DNA of 64,000 nt from Sulfuricurvum sp. (GCF_028681615.1 NZ_JAQUHV010000001.1:1-64000); one strand, 5' to 3'. Positions 8,334 to 17,844 are shown, counted from the first letter of the stretch. The notes: generated from the letters alone by a model not told the origin. Numbers and translations: made by a program.

Positions 8334-9154
8334 ACCGTCGTCATTTTTTAGCCCTCATGGCAGCTTTGGCTGCCAATGCATCCGAAGAAAGGAGTCTTAT
8401 TATGCGTCAACCTGCCCTTTTTATCAGTCACGGTTCACCGATGAATATCGTCGATGACAATCCTTATACGCGACGTTTAAAACAGCTTGGCACCACTTTG
8501 CCTAAACCGAAAGCGATACTCATCCTTTCAGCGCATTGGGCGACAAACGGTTCGGCGGTGTCCGTCGTCGATAAACCCGAAACGATACATGATTTTTACG
8601 GTTTCCCCGATTCTCTTTATTCTATACAATATGATGCAGAGGGTGAGATGACGGCGAGTTTGTTATTAGCCCATCTGACACATGCCCGGATTGATCGTCG
8701 TCACGGCCTCGATCACGGTGCATGGTCGGTTCTGGTACATCTTTTCCCCAAACATGATGTTCCGGTTTTTCAATGTTCGATCGATTTGAGTAAACCGGCA
8801 CTGTGGCATTATGAACTCGGCAAAACACTGTCCACACTTAGAAATCAAGGGGTAATGATCATCGGAAGCGGGAATGTCACCCACAATCTAGGCGATATCG
8901 ATATGAACCGAGATGCTCCGGTTGCACCATGGGCAAAGGCATTCGACGATTCTTTTGCAGATGCGCTCGTCCATAAGCATGAAAAACTGATTAATTTTGA
9001 TTTCCCCTACTTTGAGCATGCCCATCCTACACTGGAACATTATCTACCGATATTACCTATACTGGGTTCACAACAAGAGAATGAAAGCATTACGACTATT
9101 TACGAAGGGTTTCAACACGGCACTCTCTCAATGCGATGTTTTCAGGTTGGATAG
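8330..9154 (+). CDS. class III extradiol dioxygenase (YgiD / DOPA dioxygenase type), two possible starts
   Basis: 274 residues from the ATG at 8330, or 250 from 8402. The core starts PALFISHGSPMNIVDDNPYT, which matches the YgiD/4,5-DOPA dioxygenase group; metal-binding histidines are visible in SHGSP, SAHWATNGS and the later GSGNVTHNLGD. The family opens catechol-type rings or is annotated as such. The upstream start overlaps the pirin stop and adds a leader with NRRHFLALMAALAANA, which looks like a twin-arginine signal ending in an Ala-x-Ala site, yet has no ribosome site. The internal ATG at 8402 is preceded by AAAGGAG at good spacing and gives the usual cytoplasmic form. Which is used decides the compartment. 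Confidence 0.85.
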   Translation: MNRRHFLALMAALAANASEERSLIMRQPALFISHGSPMNIVDDNPYTRRLKQLGTTLPKPKAILILSAHWATNGSAVSVVDKPETIHDFYGFPDSLYSIQYDAEGEMTASLLLAHLTHARIDRRHGLDHGAWSVLVHLFPKHDVPVFQCSIDLSKPALWHYELGKTLSTLRNQGVMIIGSGNVTHNLGDIDMNRDAPVAPWAKAFDDSFADALVHKHEKLINFDFPYFEHAHPTLEHYLPILPILGSQQENESITTIYEGFQHGTLSMRCFQVG

Positions 9155-9176
9155 TGGTTATGAATTCTCTGCACCA

Positions 9177-10115
9177 TTACCAATCAAATAATATCGTACA
9201 GTTTTTATTCGACTTTTTGGCGCAATAGAGTGCTTTTTCCGCACGGGCGATAATGCCATCAAACGTATCTCCCTGCTGATGAATCGTAACCCCTGCACTG
9301 ATGGTAACATGAACACTTTTTCCTAAATAGAGCAAATTAGAATGCTCTATTTTTGCGCGGATTTTATCCGCAAGTGCAAATGCCTGTGTCACATCACATC
9401 TTGTTAAAACTACAGCGAATTCTTCTCCTCCATAACGATACACTTTATCGGAATCACGAATTATCGATTTAATCGTTTGTGCTATAAAATAGAGAACCTT
9501 ATCCCCTGCCACATAACCATGTTCATCGTTAATAAATTTAAAGTTGTCCACGTCAAACATCATTAAAACCATGGAAATATTTTTATTCATCCCGGCCTCA
9601 ATGGACAATTCCATATCTTCTACAAACCCTTTTCGATTTCCGACTTTAGTGATAGGATCAATCGTAAGAGAAGTGAAAGCTTCATGCAAATCGGTAGTAA
9701 GCTCGATAATTTTGGATTGTGCTTTGTCAAGTTCACCAGACATATCTTGATTTAAAGCATTCAAATTTTCAATAAAAGTAATATGTTCTTTTTCCGTACT
9801 AGATGGAGCATTTTCGAGTTGTTCTTGCTGTTTCTTGGCCACCGAAGTTATATCCGCATGCGTTTCGACAAAAGACATAACGGAGCGTTTGGCAAGATCA
9901 AGATGTTTTGTGCCGTCATCTTTTGAAGCTATGAAAATCTGATGTTCAACGTCTTGCTGTTCTCTACGTAACTCTTCATCAGCTAATTCTAAAAAAAGTT
10001 CATCAAAATACTTTTTATAATGTGCCGGATAAGGTGAGATTTCCCTAGAACGTAAAAGTCCCATTACTTGATCATGAATGGCCATAACTTTTTTATAATT
10101 GTCTGTATTGTTCAT
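9177..10115 (-). CDS. diguanylate cyclase (GGDEF), soluble
   Basis: 312 residues with no membrane segment. The first 145 residues are helical, with a coiled-coil-like region, and match no sensor domain I know. The C-terminal GGDEF domain starts with DPITKVGNRKGF, contains MFDVDNFKFINDEHGY, and has the catalytic GGEEF motif. RDSD lies five residues before GGEEF, so the product-inhibition I-site is intact. It should make cyclic di-GMP in the cytoplasm. The ribosome site is GAGGAG and a TATAAT lies at 10139-10144. The gene converges on the dioxygenase gene with only 22 bases between them. Confidence 0.9.
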   Translation of the reverse strand: MNNTDNYKKVMAIHDQVMGLLRSREISPYPAHYKKYFDELFLELADEELRREQQDVEHQIFIASKDDGTKHLDLAKRSVMSFVETHADITSVAKKQQEQLENAPSSTEKEHITFIENLNALNQDMSGELDKAQSKIIELTTDLHEAFTSLTIDPITKVGNRKGFVEDMELSIEAGMNKNISMVLMMFDVDNFKFINDEHGYVAGDKVLYFIAQTIKSIIRDSDKVYRYGGEEFAVVLTRCDVTQAFALADKIRAKIEHSNLLYLGKSVHVTISAGVTIHQQGDTFDGIIARAEKALYCAKKSNKNCTILFDW

Positions 10116-10138
10116 ACTGATATACTCCTCTTCTGCAT

Positions 10139-10144
10139 ATTATA
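10139..10144 (-). promoter_or_regulatory. -10 element of the soluble GGDEF gene
   Basis: TATAAT on the minus strand about 24 bases ahead of the start codon, in an A/T-rich divergent region shared with glnD, which has a TACAAT at 10224-10229 on the plus strand. Confidence 0.5.
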
Positions 10145-10250
10145 TCTTCTATTTATAAATCAATTTAAATGGATATAGTTCATTTTATCAGCAACCATTT
10201 CAATAATAAAAAGATCGATTACGATACAATTAAAACAAAAAGTAGTCAGC

Positions 10251-12758
10251 ATGAGTATTACCGAACAGATTGAAGACCTCATCGAACGTAAGGCAAGCGA
10301 TTTCGAGATATCCAAACTTTTTAAATCCCATATATCCGATTACAAAAATTCTCTTCCTGAACTTTTCGAACGGAATCAGGGGAAAGATTTTCTCGTCATC
10401 CACACCAAAACCCTCGATTCAATCATCTCATTGATGTACAAAACCGTCTTACGACGATTATTTGGCAACTATTTACCGATGCGCAGTTCTATCCCGATTG
10501 CTTTCATCGCTTTGGGAAGTTATGGACGTGAGCAGCTGTGTGTGCATAGTGATATTGACTTGATGATCGTCTATGAACAAAACGGTGGTTATAACACTTC
10601 AGCCATCATTGAAAAATTCCTTTATCTAGCGTGGGATGCCGGACTCAAACTTGGACACCGTGTCCATGAAGTCGGGGACCTTTTTAATGCTTCCCGTGAA
10701 GATATTACGATCAAAACGGCCATGATGGAGTCGCGGCTTATCATCGGGTCGTCATTTACGTGGAGTACAACACAAAACCGTTTAAATGCCATACGCCATG
10801 ACAATCCAAAAGCCTTTATTATGGCAAAAATCGAGGAAGCCGAACTCCGTCGCAAAAAATTCCCCTCTTCTATGCAGCCGCATATTAAAGAAGGTGTGGG
10901 AGGACTGCGCGATTCTCAGCTGCTATACTGGATCGCTAAAACACTCTATGGGGTCAATACCCTTAAAGAGCTCACGGGAATTTTGTTTAGTGAAGAACAA
11001 TACCGGGAATACCGCATTGCCTTAGAATTACTTTTCAGGGTCCGGAGCGCTCTGCATCTGATCAGTGGAAAACAACAAGACCAACTCGTACTGGACTATA
11101 TGCCACGCATTGCCCAGATGTTAGGGTTTAGTGACGAACGTAGACTCGTCACTAAACTTTTGGAAGCCCAATGGCGTATCAATAACTTCACCCAAATTTA
11201 CGTTAAAAAAATGGCTCGTTTCCAATTATATCATGCTGCTTCAACCGCGAAAATCCGTGCCGGTCGGATTCAAAAAGGATTTTATGCGGTAGATGGGACA
11301 TTATACGCATCCTATAATGCCACACCTCCCTCTATTGATACTCTGTTGGAATTGCTCATCAGTCTGGAAGATCGTGAATGGAAATTCGATTCGAGCGTCC
11401 TGTTCCATTTCACCTACTCGCCAATCAAACATCCGCTGAAAGTCAAAACATATACCTTGCTGCGTAAACTGTTCGAACGTAATCATCTTTATGTTATTTT
11501 GAAACTCTTTTACGATGCGGGGATTTTACATCACCTCATCGGAGCATTTAAAAAAGTACTTCATCTTCCTCAGTTTGACGGCTATCACCTATATCCGGTC
11601 GATTTGCACTCCATCAAATGCATCGAAGCCCTCGAGAAAATCAATGATCCTTATGTCGAAGCACTCTATAAACCTCTAAGCGTGAGCGATAAACTTCTGC
11701 TAAAAGCCGTTATTCTTCTGCATGATACCGGCAAAGGACGCAAACAAGATCACAGTGAAGTAGGGACAAAACTGATTGTCCCGTTCCTCAAAAATCTCAA
11801 ACTTCCGACACAGCAATATGAGCGGGGAGCACTATTGGTACGGCACCATATTTTAATGAGCAATGTTGCTTATCGCGAAAATCTTTACCATGAAAAAACC
11901 CTTTATCAGTTTATGTCTAAAATCAAAACACCGGAAAATCTCACCCTGCTTTATATTCTCACCTATGCGGATATCAACGGCGTAGGGCCTGGAACCTATA
12001 CAAGTTTCGGTGCGAATTTACTCCATGAACTCTACGAAGCTTCTCTCGAAATTGCTTCCCAAAATGATCGAATTACCGATGCGATTAAACGGGTCAATAA
12101 AGAGAAAAAACTTCTTAACGATCCCGATTTTACACAACTTAGTAAAGTTGAACAGAAAAAAGTCCTCTCCATCGAATCCAATCTCTTTTTCTTTAAACAC
12201 ACACCAAGCGATATTTTAGCTATATCCAAAGAGGCGTTTCAATGCCAGACTTTCACCTATCAATTGAACATCGACGGGGGGCTCATAATCCATATTTTCC
12301 GGAAAATTCCTCTGAATTTAGGATATTTGTTAGGAAAACTCAGCTATTTGGATGTTGCATCTATGGATATTTTTACACTCTTTGACAGCATCAAATACTT
12401 TAAGATCGAATTTTTGCAACGCCCTCGTGAGGGGACGATGGAGCAAATCGAGATGATTGTGGAAGAAGCTTTCGATATGACTAAAAAAATTGATCTCCCT
12501 AAACCAGTCATAAAACCTAATGAAATTACAATCGATTGCGACCACTCAATCCACTATGCTCAGCTAAACTTGAATACCACAAACCAAAGAGGACTATTGG
12601 CTTATTTTGTCCAATGTTTCGATGAGGCAAATATCAATATTGCAACCGCTAAAATTCATACAAACAAAAATATGGCCAGAGATCACTTCTTAATTGAAAA
12701 ACAGCATAGAATGTGCGATAATGCGCGCGAAATAATCAATAAATTGGTAGGGATGTAA
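10251..12758 (+). CDS. glnD: PII uridylyltransferase / uridylyl-removing enzyme
   Basis: 835 residues. GlnD modifies the nitrogen signal protein PII in response to glutamine. Domains in order: nucleotidyltransferase with GSYGREQLCVHSDIDLMIVY (about 90-110); the linker with KEGVGGLRDSQLLYW (about 214-230); an HD phosphohydrolase with LLHDTGKGRKQDHSE (about 490-505) for the removal reaction; and at the C-terminus at least one ACT domain (LNLNTTNQRGLLAYFVQCF). It is slightly shorter than enteric GlnD and only the last ACT repeat is obvious. The ribosome site is weak. glmS begins two bases after the stop, which ties glutamine sensing to a glutamine-consuming enzyme in one transcript. Confidence 0.9.
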   Translation: MSITEQIEDLIERKASDFEISKLFKSHISDYKNSLPELFERNQGKDFLVIHTKTLDSIISLMYKTVLRRLFGNYLPMRSSIPIAFIALGSYGREQLCVHSDIDLMIVYEQNGGYNTSAIIEKFLYLAWDAGLKLGHRVHEVGDLFNASREDITIKTAMMESRLIIGSSFTWSTTQNRLNAIRHDNPKAFIMAKIEEAELRRKKFPSSMQPHIKEGVGGLRDSQLLYWIAKTLYGVNTLKELTGILFSEEQYREYRIALELLFRVRSALHLISGKQQDQLVLDYMPRIAQMLGFSDERRLVTKLLEAQWRINNFTQIYVKKMARFQLYHAASTAKIRAGRIQKGFYAVDGTLYASYNATPPSIDTLLELLISLEDREWKFDSSVLFHFTYSPIKHPLKVKTYTLLRKLFERNHLYVILKLFYDAGILHHLIGAFKKVLHLPQFDGYHLYPVDLHSIKCIEALEKINDPYVEALYKPLSVSDKLLLKAVILLHDTGKGRKQDHSEVGTKLIVPFLKNLKLPTQQYERGALLVRHHILMSNVAYRENLYHEKTLYQFMSKIKTPENLTLLYILTYADINGVGPGTYTSFGANLLHELYEASLEIASQNDRITDAIKRVNKEKKLLNDPDFTQLSKVEQKKVLSIESNLFFFKHTPSDILAISKEAFQCQTFTYQLNIDGGLIIHIFRKIPLNLGYLLGKLSYLDVASMDIFTLFDSIKYFKIEFLQRPREGTMEQIEMIVEEAFDMTKKIDLPKPVIKPNEITIDCDHSIHYAQLNLNTTNQRGLLAYFVQCFDEANINIATAKIHTNKNMARDHFLIEKQHRMCDNAREIINKLVGM

Positions 12759-12760
12759 TA

Positions 12761-14575
12761 ATGTGTGGCATTGTAGGGTATATCGGAGTAAAACCTGTTA
12801 AAAAAATATTGATTGACGGGCTTCGAGAGCTTGAATACCGAGGATACGATTCTGCCGGAATCGCAATATTGCAAGAAGGGCATTTTTCTCTTTTTAAAGC
12901 CGTTGGAAAACTGATCAACCTCGAAGAAAAAGCCAAAAATTATGAAAGTTCCGGATTCTCGGTCGGTATCGGACACACCCGCTGGGCAACTCACGGAAAA
13001 CCAACGGAACTAAACGCCCATCCTCATTTGGGACAAAACTCTTACGTGGTTCACAACGGAATTATCGAAAACTATCAAGAACTTAAAACGATGTTAATTG
13101 GACATGGGATACACTTCCTTAGTCAGACGGATACCGAAGTCATTGTACATCTATTCGAATATCACCTTAAAAGTGCCTCGACACCGTTCGATGCCTTTAA
13201 ACAAACGCTTGCACAAATAAAAGGTGCCTATGCAATTTTGCTTGTCAATGCAGATGCAGAAGGAACCATCTTTTTTGCAAAACACGGTTCTCCAATGATA
13301 ATCGGACGTAACCACGATAATGAAACCTTCTTCGGATCATCAGATGCCGCCTTGATCGGAAAGTGCCATGAGGTAATTTATCTGGAAGATGGGCATTACG
13401 GCTATGCATCATCCGGTGCCATCGCCCTGTTTGATGAACAAAACCGTGAAGTAGCTCCACGATTCACCGCTTTATCCGAAAACAAGCTCTCAGCACAGAA
13501 AGAAGGTTACCGCTTCTTTATGGAAAAAGAGATTTACGAGCAAAGTACTGTCTTATCCGACACGCTCATGGGACGTCTGCGGGATGAAAGCCTCTATTTT
13601 GAAGAATTGGATAAAACTTTATTCGATGGAATCAACGAAATCAAACTCTGTGCATGCGGAACAAGCTATCACGCCGCTTTGGTTGCCAGCTATTTATTTG
13701 AACGTCATTCCAAAATCCGCACGTCCGTTGAAATTGCCAGTGAATTCCGCTATCGCGAACCGTTTTTAACCTCCGATACCCTTTTCGTTGTTATCAGCCA
13801 AAGCGGAGAAACGGCTGATACGCTAGAGAGTCTGAAAATGGCCAAGAAATTCGGTCTCAAAACAATGGTAATCTGTAATGTCGACAACTCGTCGATGGTA
13901 CGCCTTGCGGATGCGAGTATTCTTACACGTGCAGGTATTGAAAAAGGGGTGGCTTCTACAAAAGCATTTGCAACACAGGTCTGTGTTTTATGGATGCTCA
14001 GCCTCTATTTAGCCGGTGAACGTAAAACGCTGAGCAGCAGTGACATTCAGCATCAAATCGGATTATTACGTTCTCTCCCTGCTATAGTCAGTGTCGATAA
14101 CGCTATCCACGAACAGCTTCGCCGCCTCTCAAAACGCTACCTTCACGGTCACGGTTTCTTCTTTATCGGTCGTGACGTATTCTATCCGCTCGCATTGGAA
14201 GGTGCATTAAAACTAAAAGAGATCAGTTATTTGCATGCAGAAGGGTATCCAAGCGGGGAAATGAAACACGGTCCTATCGCTCTAGCCGATCCGGAACTGT
14301 TTACCATTGCATTGCTCCCTCAACATATGCTTTATGATAAAACAAAAAGTAATATTGAAGAGCTAAGTGCCCGTGACTCAACGATTTGTTCAATCAGCCC
14401 GCTTGATTTTGATAAAGCGGATGATCACATATGTACGAATAATGCTGAAGATTATATGCTCGAATTTTTTGAAATGATGGTCGTATTACAACTCCTCTCC
14501 ATGGAAATTGCGATTCGTCTCGGCAATGACGTCGATATGCCTCGCAACCTTGCAAAAAGCGTTACGGTTGAATAA
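12761..14575 (+). CDS. glmS: glutamine-fructose-6-phosphate aminotransferase (isomerizing)
   Basis: 604 residues, full length. It makes glucosamine-6-phosphate for peptidoglycan and lipopolysaccharide. The N-terminal nucleophile is Cys2 in MCGIVGYIG, with GHTRWATHGKP and HNGIIENY of the glutaminase domain (1-230). Two SIS sugar-isomerase domains follow; CGTSYHAALVASY and SQSGETADTLESL mark the first, and the C-terminal tail ends in RNLAKSVTVE as usual. It is closely coupled to glnD. No glmS ribozyme is expected or seen, since its leader is only two bases long. Confidence 0.97.
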   Translation: MCGIVGYIGVKPVKKILIDGLRELEYRGYDSAGIAILQEGHFSLFKAVGKLINLEEKAKNYESSGFSVGIGHTRWATHGKPTELNAHPHLGQNSYVVHNGIIENYQELKTMLIGHGIHFLSQTDTEVIVHLFEYHLKSASTPFDAFKQTLAQIKGAYAILLVNADAEGTIFFAKHGSPMIIGRNHDNETFFGSSDAALIGKCHEVIYLEDGHYGYASSGAIALFDEQNREVAPRFTALSENKLSAQKEGYRFFMEKEIYEQSTVLSDTLMGRLRDESLYFEELDKTLFDGINEIKLCACGTSYHAALVASYLFERHSKIRTSVEIASEFRYREPFLTSDTLFVVISQSGETADTLESLKMAKKFGLKTMVICNVDNSSMVRLADASILTRAGIEKGVASTKAFATQVCVLWMLSLYLAGERKTLSSSDIQHQIGLLRSLPAIVSVDNAIHEQLRRLSKRYLHGHGFFFIGRDVFYPLALEGALKLKEISYLHAEGYPSGEMKHGPIALADPELFTIALLPQHMLYDKTKSNIEELSARDSTICSISPLDFDKADDHICTNNAEDYMLEFFEMMVVLQLLSMEIAIRLGNDVDMPRNLAKSVTVE

Positions 14576-14581
14576 ACCGTA
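14563..14581 (+). terminator. hairpin overlapping the glmS stop codon
   Basis: TACGGTT / AACCGTA, a perfect seven-pair stem with a five-base loop that contains part of the stop codon, followed by GCCTTTTACT. It probably ends the glnD-glmS message. Confidence 0.55.
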
Positions 14582-14674
14582 GCCTTTTACTCCACTTTCA
14601 TATATATTTAAAAATTATTTAGCTATCCTCAGCGATTACATCTTTCTTTTCAATTATTTATAAGGTACTAATGG

Positions 14675-16510
14675 ATGAATGCCAACCGCAAAATATTATT
14701 TATCGTCGCATTAATGTTGATCGGGCTTGCCGTAGCTACGATCACAAACGTCGCACTTAATTTTCGCGATTACGGCTATAACAATGCCATTGAAAAATCA
14801 AAAATGACTGCTGAAATCGTACGTGACGGTTTAACGGCACATATGGTTAACGGTATTATGGACAAACGGGAATTCTTTCTATCCAACATTGCCAATATCA
14901 AAGATGTACAAAAACTATGGATTGTACGTTCTCAAACCGTTATTGCCCAGCACGGTGAAGGATTAGACAACGAACATCCTCGTGATGCGATTGATCGAAG
15001 AGTTCTCAAAGAAGGAACTCCTGTTCGTGAGATCTATGAGGATTCGACAAATGCCGTTTTACGTGTAACAATCCCTTACATCGCAACTGCTTACGGAAAT
15101 CCAAATTGTCTTGCCTGTCATAATGCCAAAGAAGGGGATGTCCTAGGTGCAATCAGCATGGAATTCAATATTAATGATATTCGCCAAACCGGTGCAATGA
15201 CGATCGCTAAAATATTTGCAATTAACGTTATCTTCATTATCATTGCCCTTTGGGTCACCAACCACTATTTCAAACCTTTCATGAAACTCTTTGAAAACCT
15301 TCAAAATGGGATTAAACGGGCACGAACCGGAGATTTCAGCTATCGCTTCACTACAACACTCAAAGATGGCGGAAGTGAAGTAGCCGAGCAAATGAATACC
15401 CTCTTTCAAAAAATGGAAGATACCTTCGGAGGGATTAAACATAATCTCAATACCTTTGCTTCCCGTTCAAATATCTCGTGCAGTGATCCGCTCAGTACGG
15501 CTGGAATGATTATTCAAGAACTTTCTGATGTTTATAAATTCAAAAAAACCATTGAGCTTGATAGTACTAAAGATGCGATTTATGAGCGTTTTATCTATGT
15601 TTTAAAAGAAAAATTCAAATATGAGCATTTTGCACTTTATGAAGTGGACAAAACTACCAAAGAACGCAAGTTGATCCATATCAGTGAGGGGAAAACCTTT
15701 TGTCTCCCTATCGCCGATAAAGATGCATCGGAATGCAGAGCCCACCGTACAGCAAGTGACGTATATTCAACCGACTTCCCTAATCTGTGCACGAACTGTA
15801 TGCATGATAAAGAATACTCGTGTATTCCGTTTAATATCAATGATGATTTAGCCCTTGTTCTCTCTTTCTCAGCAAAAACGGTGGTAGAAATCGAGACAAT
15901 GAATCTCTCATTGCCAAGTATCAAAAACTATTTTGAAGCGGCAAAAGCGGTCATTGAGAGCCGGACTCTTATGGATAAATTGAGGGATTCTTCACTCCGT
16001 GACGGCGCTACGCGTCTTTACAATCGCCGCTTTTTGGAAGAATTTATTGACAAGAGCTCAGAACAAGCGTTACGTTCTAATATCTCTTACGCTATTTTAA
16101 TGATTGATATCGACTATTTTAAAATGGTTAACGATACCTACGGTCATGATTCAGGAGATATTGTTATTAAAACCTTGGCCGAAATCCTCCAAGAGAGTAT
16201 CCGTAAAGCCGATCTGGCCATCCGGTACGGTGGAGAAGAGTTTTTGGTTCTTCTCTATAATACGACACCGGAGGGTGCAGTACAAGTTGCCGAAAAGATC
16301 CGTGCCCGTTTCAACGAGAAAAAATACCATTTCGGAAACGATACTGTTGAAAAAACACTCAGTATAGGTGTAGCCCATTTCCCTTCACAAGCCGATTCCA
16401 TCTGGAAAGTCATTAAATATGCCGACTTGGCTCTGTATGAAGGTAAAAATACGGGGCGTAACCGTGTTATCGAGTTCCAAAAACATATGCATTCCGGAGA
16501 TCAGTTTTAA
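14675..16510 (+). CDS. membrane diguanylate cyclase with CxxCH haem motif and Cys-rich GAF-like domain
   Basis: 611 residues. Order: membrane span at 8-27; periplasmic sensor (about 30-175) with CLACH at 145-149, a c-type haem attachment motif; second span at about 178-196; HAMP-like linker; a GAF-like domain (about 290-430) with a cluster of cysteines (FCLP, ECRAHRT, LCTNC, YSCIPF); and a C-terminal GGDEF domain with DGATRLYNRRF, MIDIDYFKMVNDTYGHDSG and catalytic GGEEF. RKAD five residues before GGEEF gives an intact I-site. It likely couples a periplasmic redox or gas signal seen by haem, and perhaps a second cytoplasmic metal or thiol signal, to cyclic di-GMP output. The chemoreceptor at 33.7 kb carries a very similar CLACH sensor. 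Confidence 0.9.
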   Translation: MNANRKILFIVALMLIGLAVATITNVALNFRDYGYNNAIEKSKMTAEIVRDGLTAHMVNGIMDKREFFLSNIANIKDVQKLWIVRSQTVIAQHGEGLDNEHPRDAIDRRVLKEGTPVREIYEDSTNAVLRVTIPYIATAYGNPNCLACHNAKEGDVLGAISMEFNINDIRQTGAMTIAKIFAINVIFIIIALWVTNHYFKPFMKLFENLQNGIKRARTGDFSYRFTTTLKDGGSEVAEQMNTLFQKMEDTFGGIKHNLNTFASRSNISCSDPLSTAGMIIQELSDVYKFKKTIELDSTKDAIYERFIYVLKEKFKYEHFALYEVDKTTKERKLIHISEGKTFCLPIADKDASECRAHRTASDVYSTDFPNLCTNCMHDKEYSCIPFNINDDLALVLSFSAKTVVEIETMNLSLPSIKNYFEAAKAVIESRTLMDKLRDSSLRDGATRLYNRRFLEEFIDKSSEQALRSNISYAILMIDIDYFKMVNDTYGHDSGDIVIKTLAEILQESIRKADLAIRYGGEEFLVLLYNTTPEGAVQVAEKIRARFNEKKYHFGNDTVEKTLSIGVAHFPSQADSIWKVIKYADLALYEGKNTGRNRVIEFQKHMHSGDQF

Positions 16511-16545
16511 TCAATTTGAGTATTAAAAGATGAGAGAAGGATATC

Positions 16546-16567
16546 TCTTCCCGATTGTACGGGAAGA
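16546..16567. terminator. bidirectional terminator between the haem GGDEF gene and mrp
   Basis: TCTTCCCG / CGGGAAGA, an eight-pair stem with a six-base loop between two convergent genes. A-rich and T-rich flanks on either side suit use from both strands. Confidence 0.6.
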
Positions 16568-16577
16568 AAGAAAAGAG

Positions 16578-17750
16578 TTAGTGACAGCCGCAGCCTGTGC
16601 CACAGCTTCCTGAACTTGCAGGAGCCTCTTGTTTTGGTGCAGCAGCTGTAGAACATGCTGATACGCCCGGAGGTGTATTGGGTTGAATCGCTTGGTTATC
16701 AACTCCGCCCTCTTCATTGATTTTTTCGATTGATGCCCAAAGGCCTTCAGCGGCTTTCATATAACGCTTTGCCGTTTCCGATGTCGGTGCATAATAGGTA
16801 ACCGGTTTTCCTTCATCTCCACCTGTACGGATTGAAGGCTCGATCGGGATCTCGGCAAGAATACACGTTTCGAACTGCTCTGCCATCGCTTTTGATGTCC
16901 CTTTGCCGAAAATGTCGTATTCAACACCGGTATCCGGAGCAATAAAGCCGCTCATATTTTCAATGACACCTGCAATCGGAATATGAAGTTTTTTAAACAT
17001 ATCCAAACTTCTGCGGGAATCGTCCAAAGAGACCATTTGCGGAGTGGTTACGGTAACACCGACAGTAACCGGTACACTTTGAGCAAGGGTTAATTGAGCA
17101 TCCCCTGTGCCCGGAGGCATATCGATAACGAGACAATCCAAATCTGACCACATGATATCGCGCAAGAACTGCTCGATCGCTTTCATAATCATCGCACCGC
17201 GCCAAATAAGCGATTGCCCCTCTTCCATCAATGAACCCATAGACATAACTTCTATTCCGTATGCTTTGATCGGAAGAACCTTATTTCCGACAACTTCAGG
17301 CTTGATCCCGTCAATCCCCATCATACGCGGGATATTAGGTCCATAGATATCCGCATCCAAAAGACCCACTTTTTTCCCTTGCATTGCAAGCGCAACAGCA
17401 AGATTAACCGAAGTAGTCGATTTACCGACACCCCCTTTACCCGAGCTTACCATAATAAAGTTCTTAACTTGAGGGGCGATATTTTTACCCTTAGATGAAC
17501 TCTCGCGAGGCATTTTAGGAGCAGTAATCGTGACCACTACTTCTGATGCACCTGCACGCTTTAACTCATCCGTTGCTTCAACAGTGATCTGATGAGCTAC
17601 TTCAGGAGCACTTGAGGTGATATCTACCGTTACCTGAACGTTTGATCCCTCAATCTTAATCTCTTTTATAAATCCGAATGTCACGATATCTTTCGTGAAT
17701 CCCGGATAGGTTACTTTCGATAATGCTGATTTTACAATTTCTTCTGTCAT
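16578..17750 (-). CDS. mrp: Mrp/NBP35-type iron-sulfur carrier ATPase
   Basis: 390 residues. Domains: a MIP18-like (DUF59) N-terminal domain (1-80) and a ParA-like P-loop ATPase with SSGKGGVGKSTTSVNLAVAL (about 103-122) and DADIYGPNIPRMMG. These proteins carry and transfer Fe-S clusters to apoenzymes in the cytoplasm; the many Fe-S enzymes of this organism are the likely clients. The C-terminus is unusual: a Pro/Ala-rich linker with a cysteine, then GSCGTGCGCH as the last residues, which looks like a metal-binding tail beyond the usual CxxC. It ends at a bidirectional terminator and starts downstream of thiC in the same direction. Confidence 0.9.
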   Translation of the reverse strand: MTEEIVKSALSKVTYPGFTKDIVTFGFIKEIKIEGSNVQVTVDITSSAPEVAHQITVEATDELKRAGASEVVVTITAPKMPRESSSKGKNIAPQVKNFIMVSSGKGGVGKSTTSVNLAVALAMQGKKVGLLDADIYGPNIPRMMGIDGIKPEVVGNKVLPIKAYGIEVMSMGSLMEEGQSLIWRGAMIMKAIEQFLRDIMWSDLDCLVIDMPPGTGDAQLTLAQSVPVTVGVTVTTPQMVSLDDSRRSLDMFKKLHIPIAGVIENMSGFIAPDTGVEYDIFGKGTSKAMAEQFETCILAEIPIEPSIRTGGDEGKPVTYYAPTSETAKRYMKAAEGLWASIEKINEEGGVDNQAIQPNTPPGVSACSTAAAPKQEAPASSGSCGTGCGCH

Positions 17751-17844
17751 GTGTATAATTCTCCTCTTCTGTCTTGGTTAATACGCCAACGGAACTCGTC
17801 CCGTTTGACTACGCTAACGCTAAGTTTACCTCAGCGGTAGGCTC

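Noticed and set aside
12758-12761. glmS ribozyme
   Set aside because: glmS starts two bases after glnD, leaving no leader for such an element.
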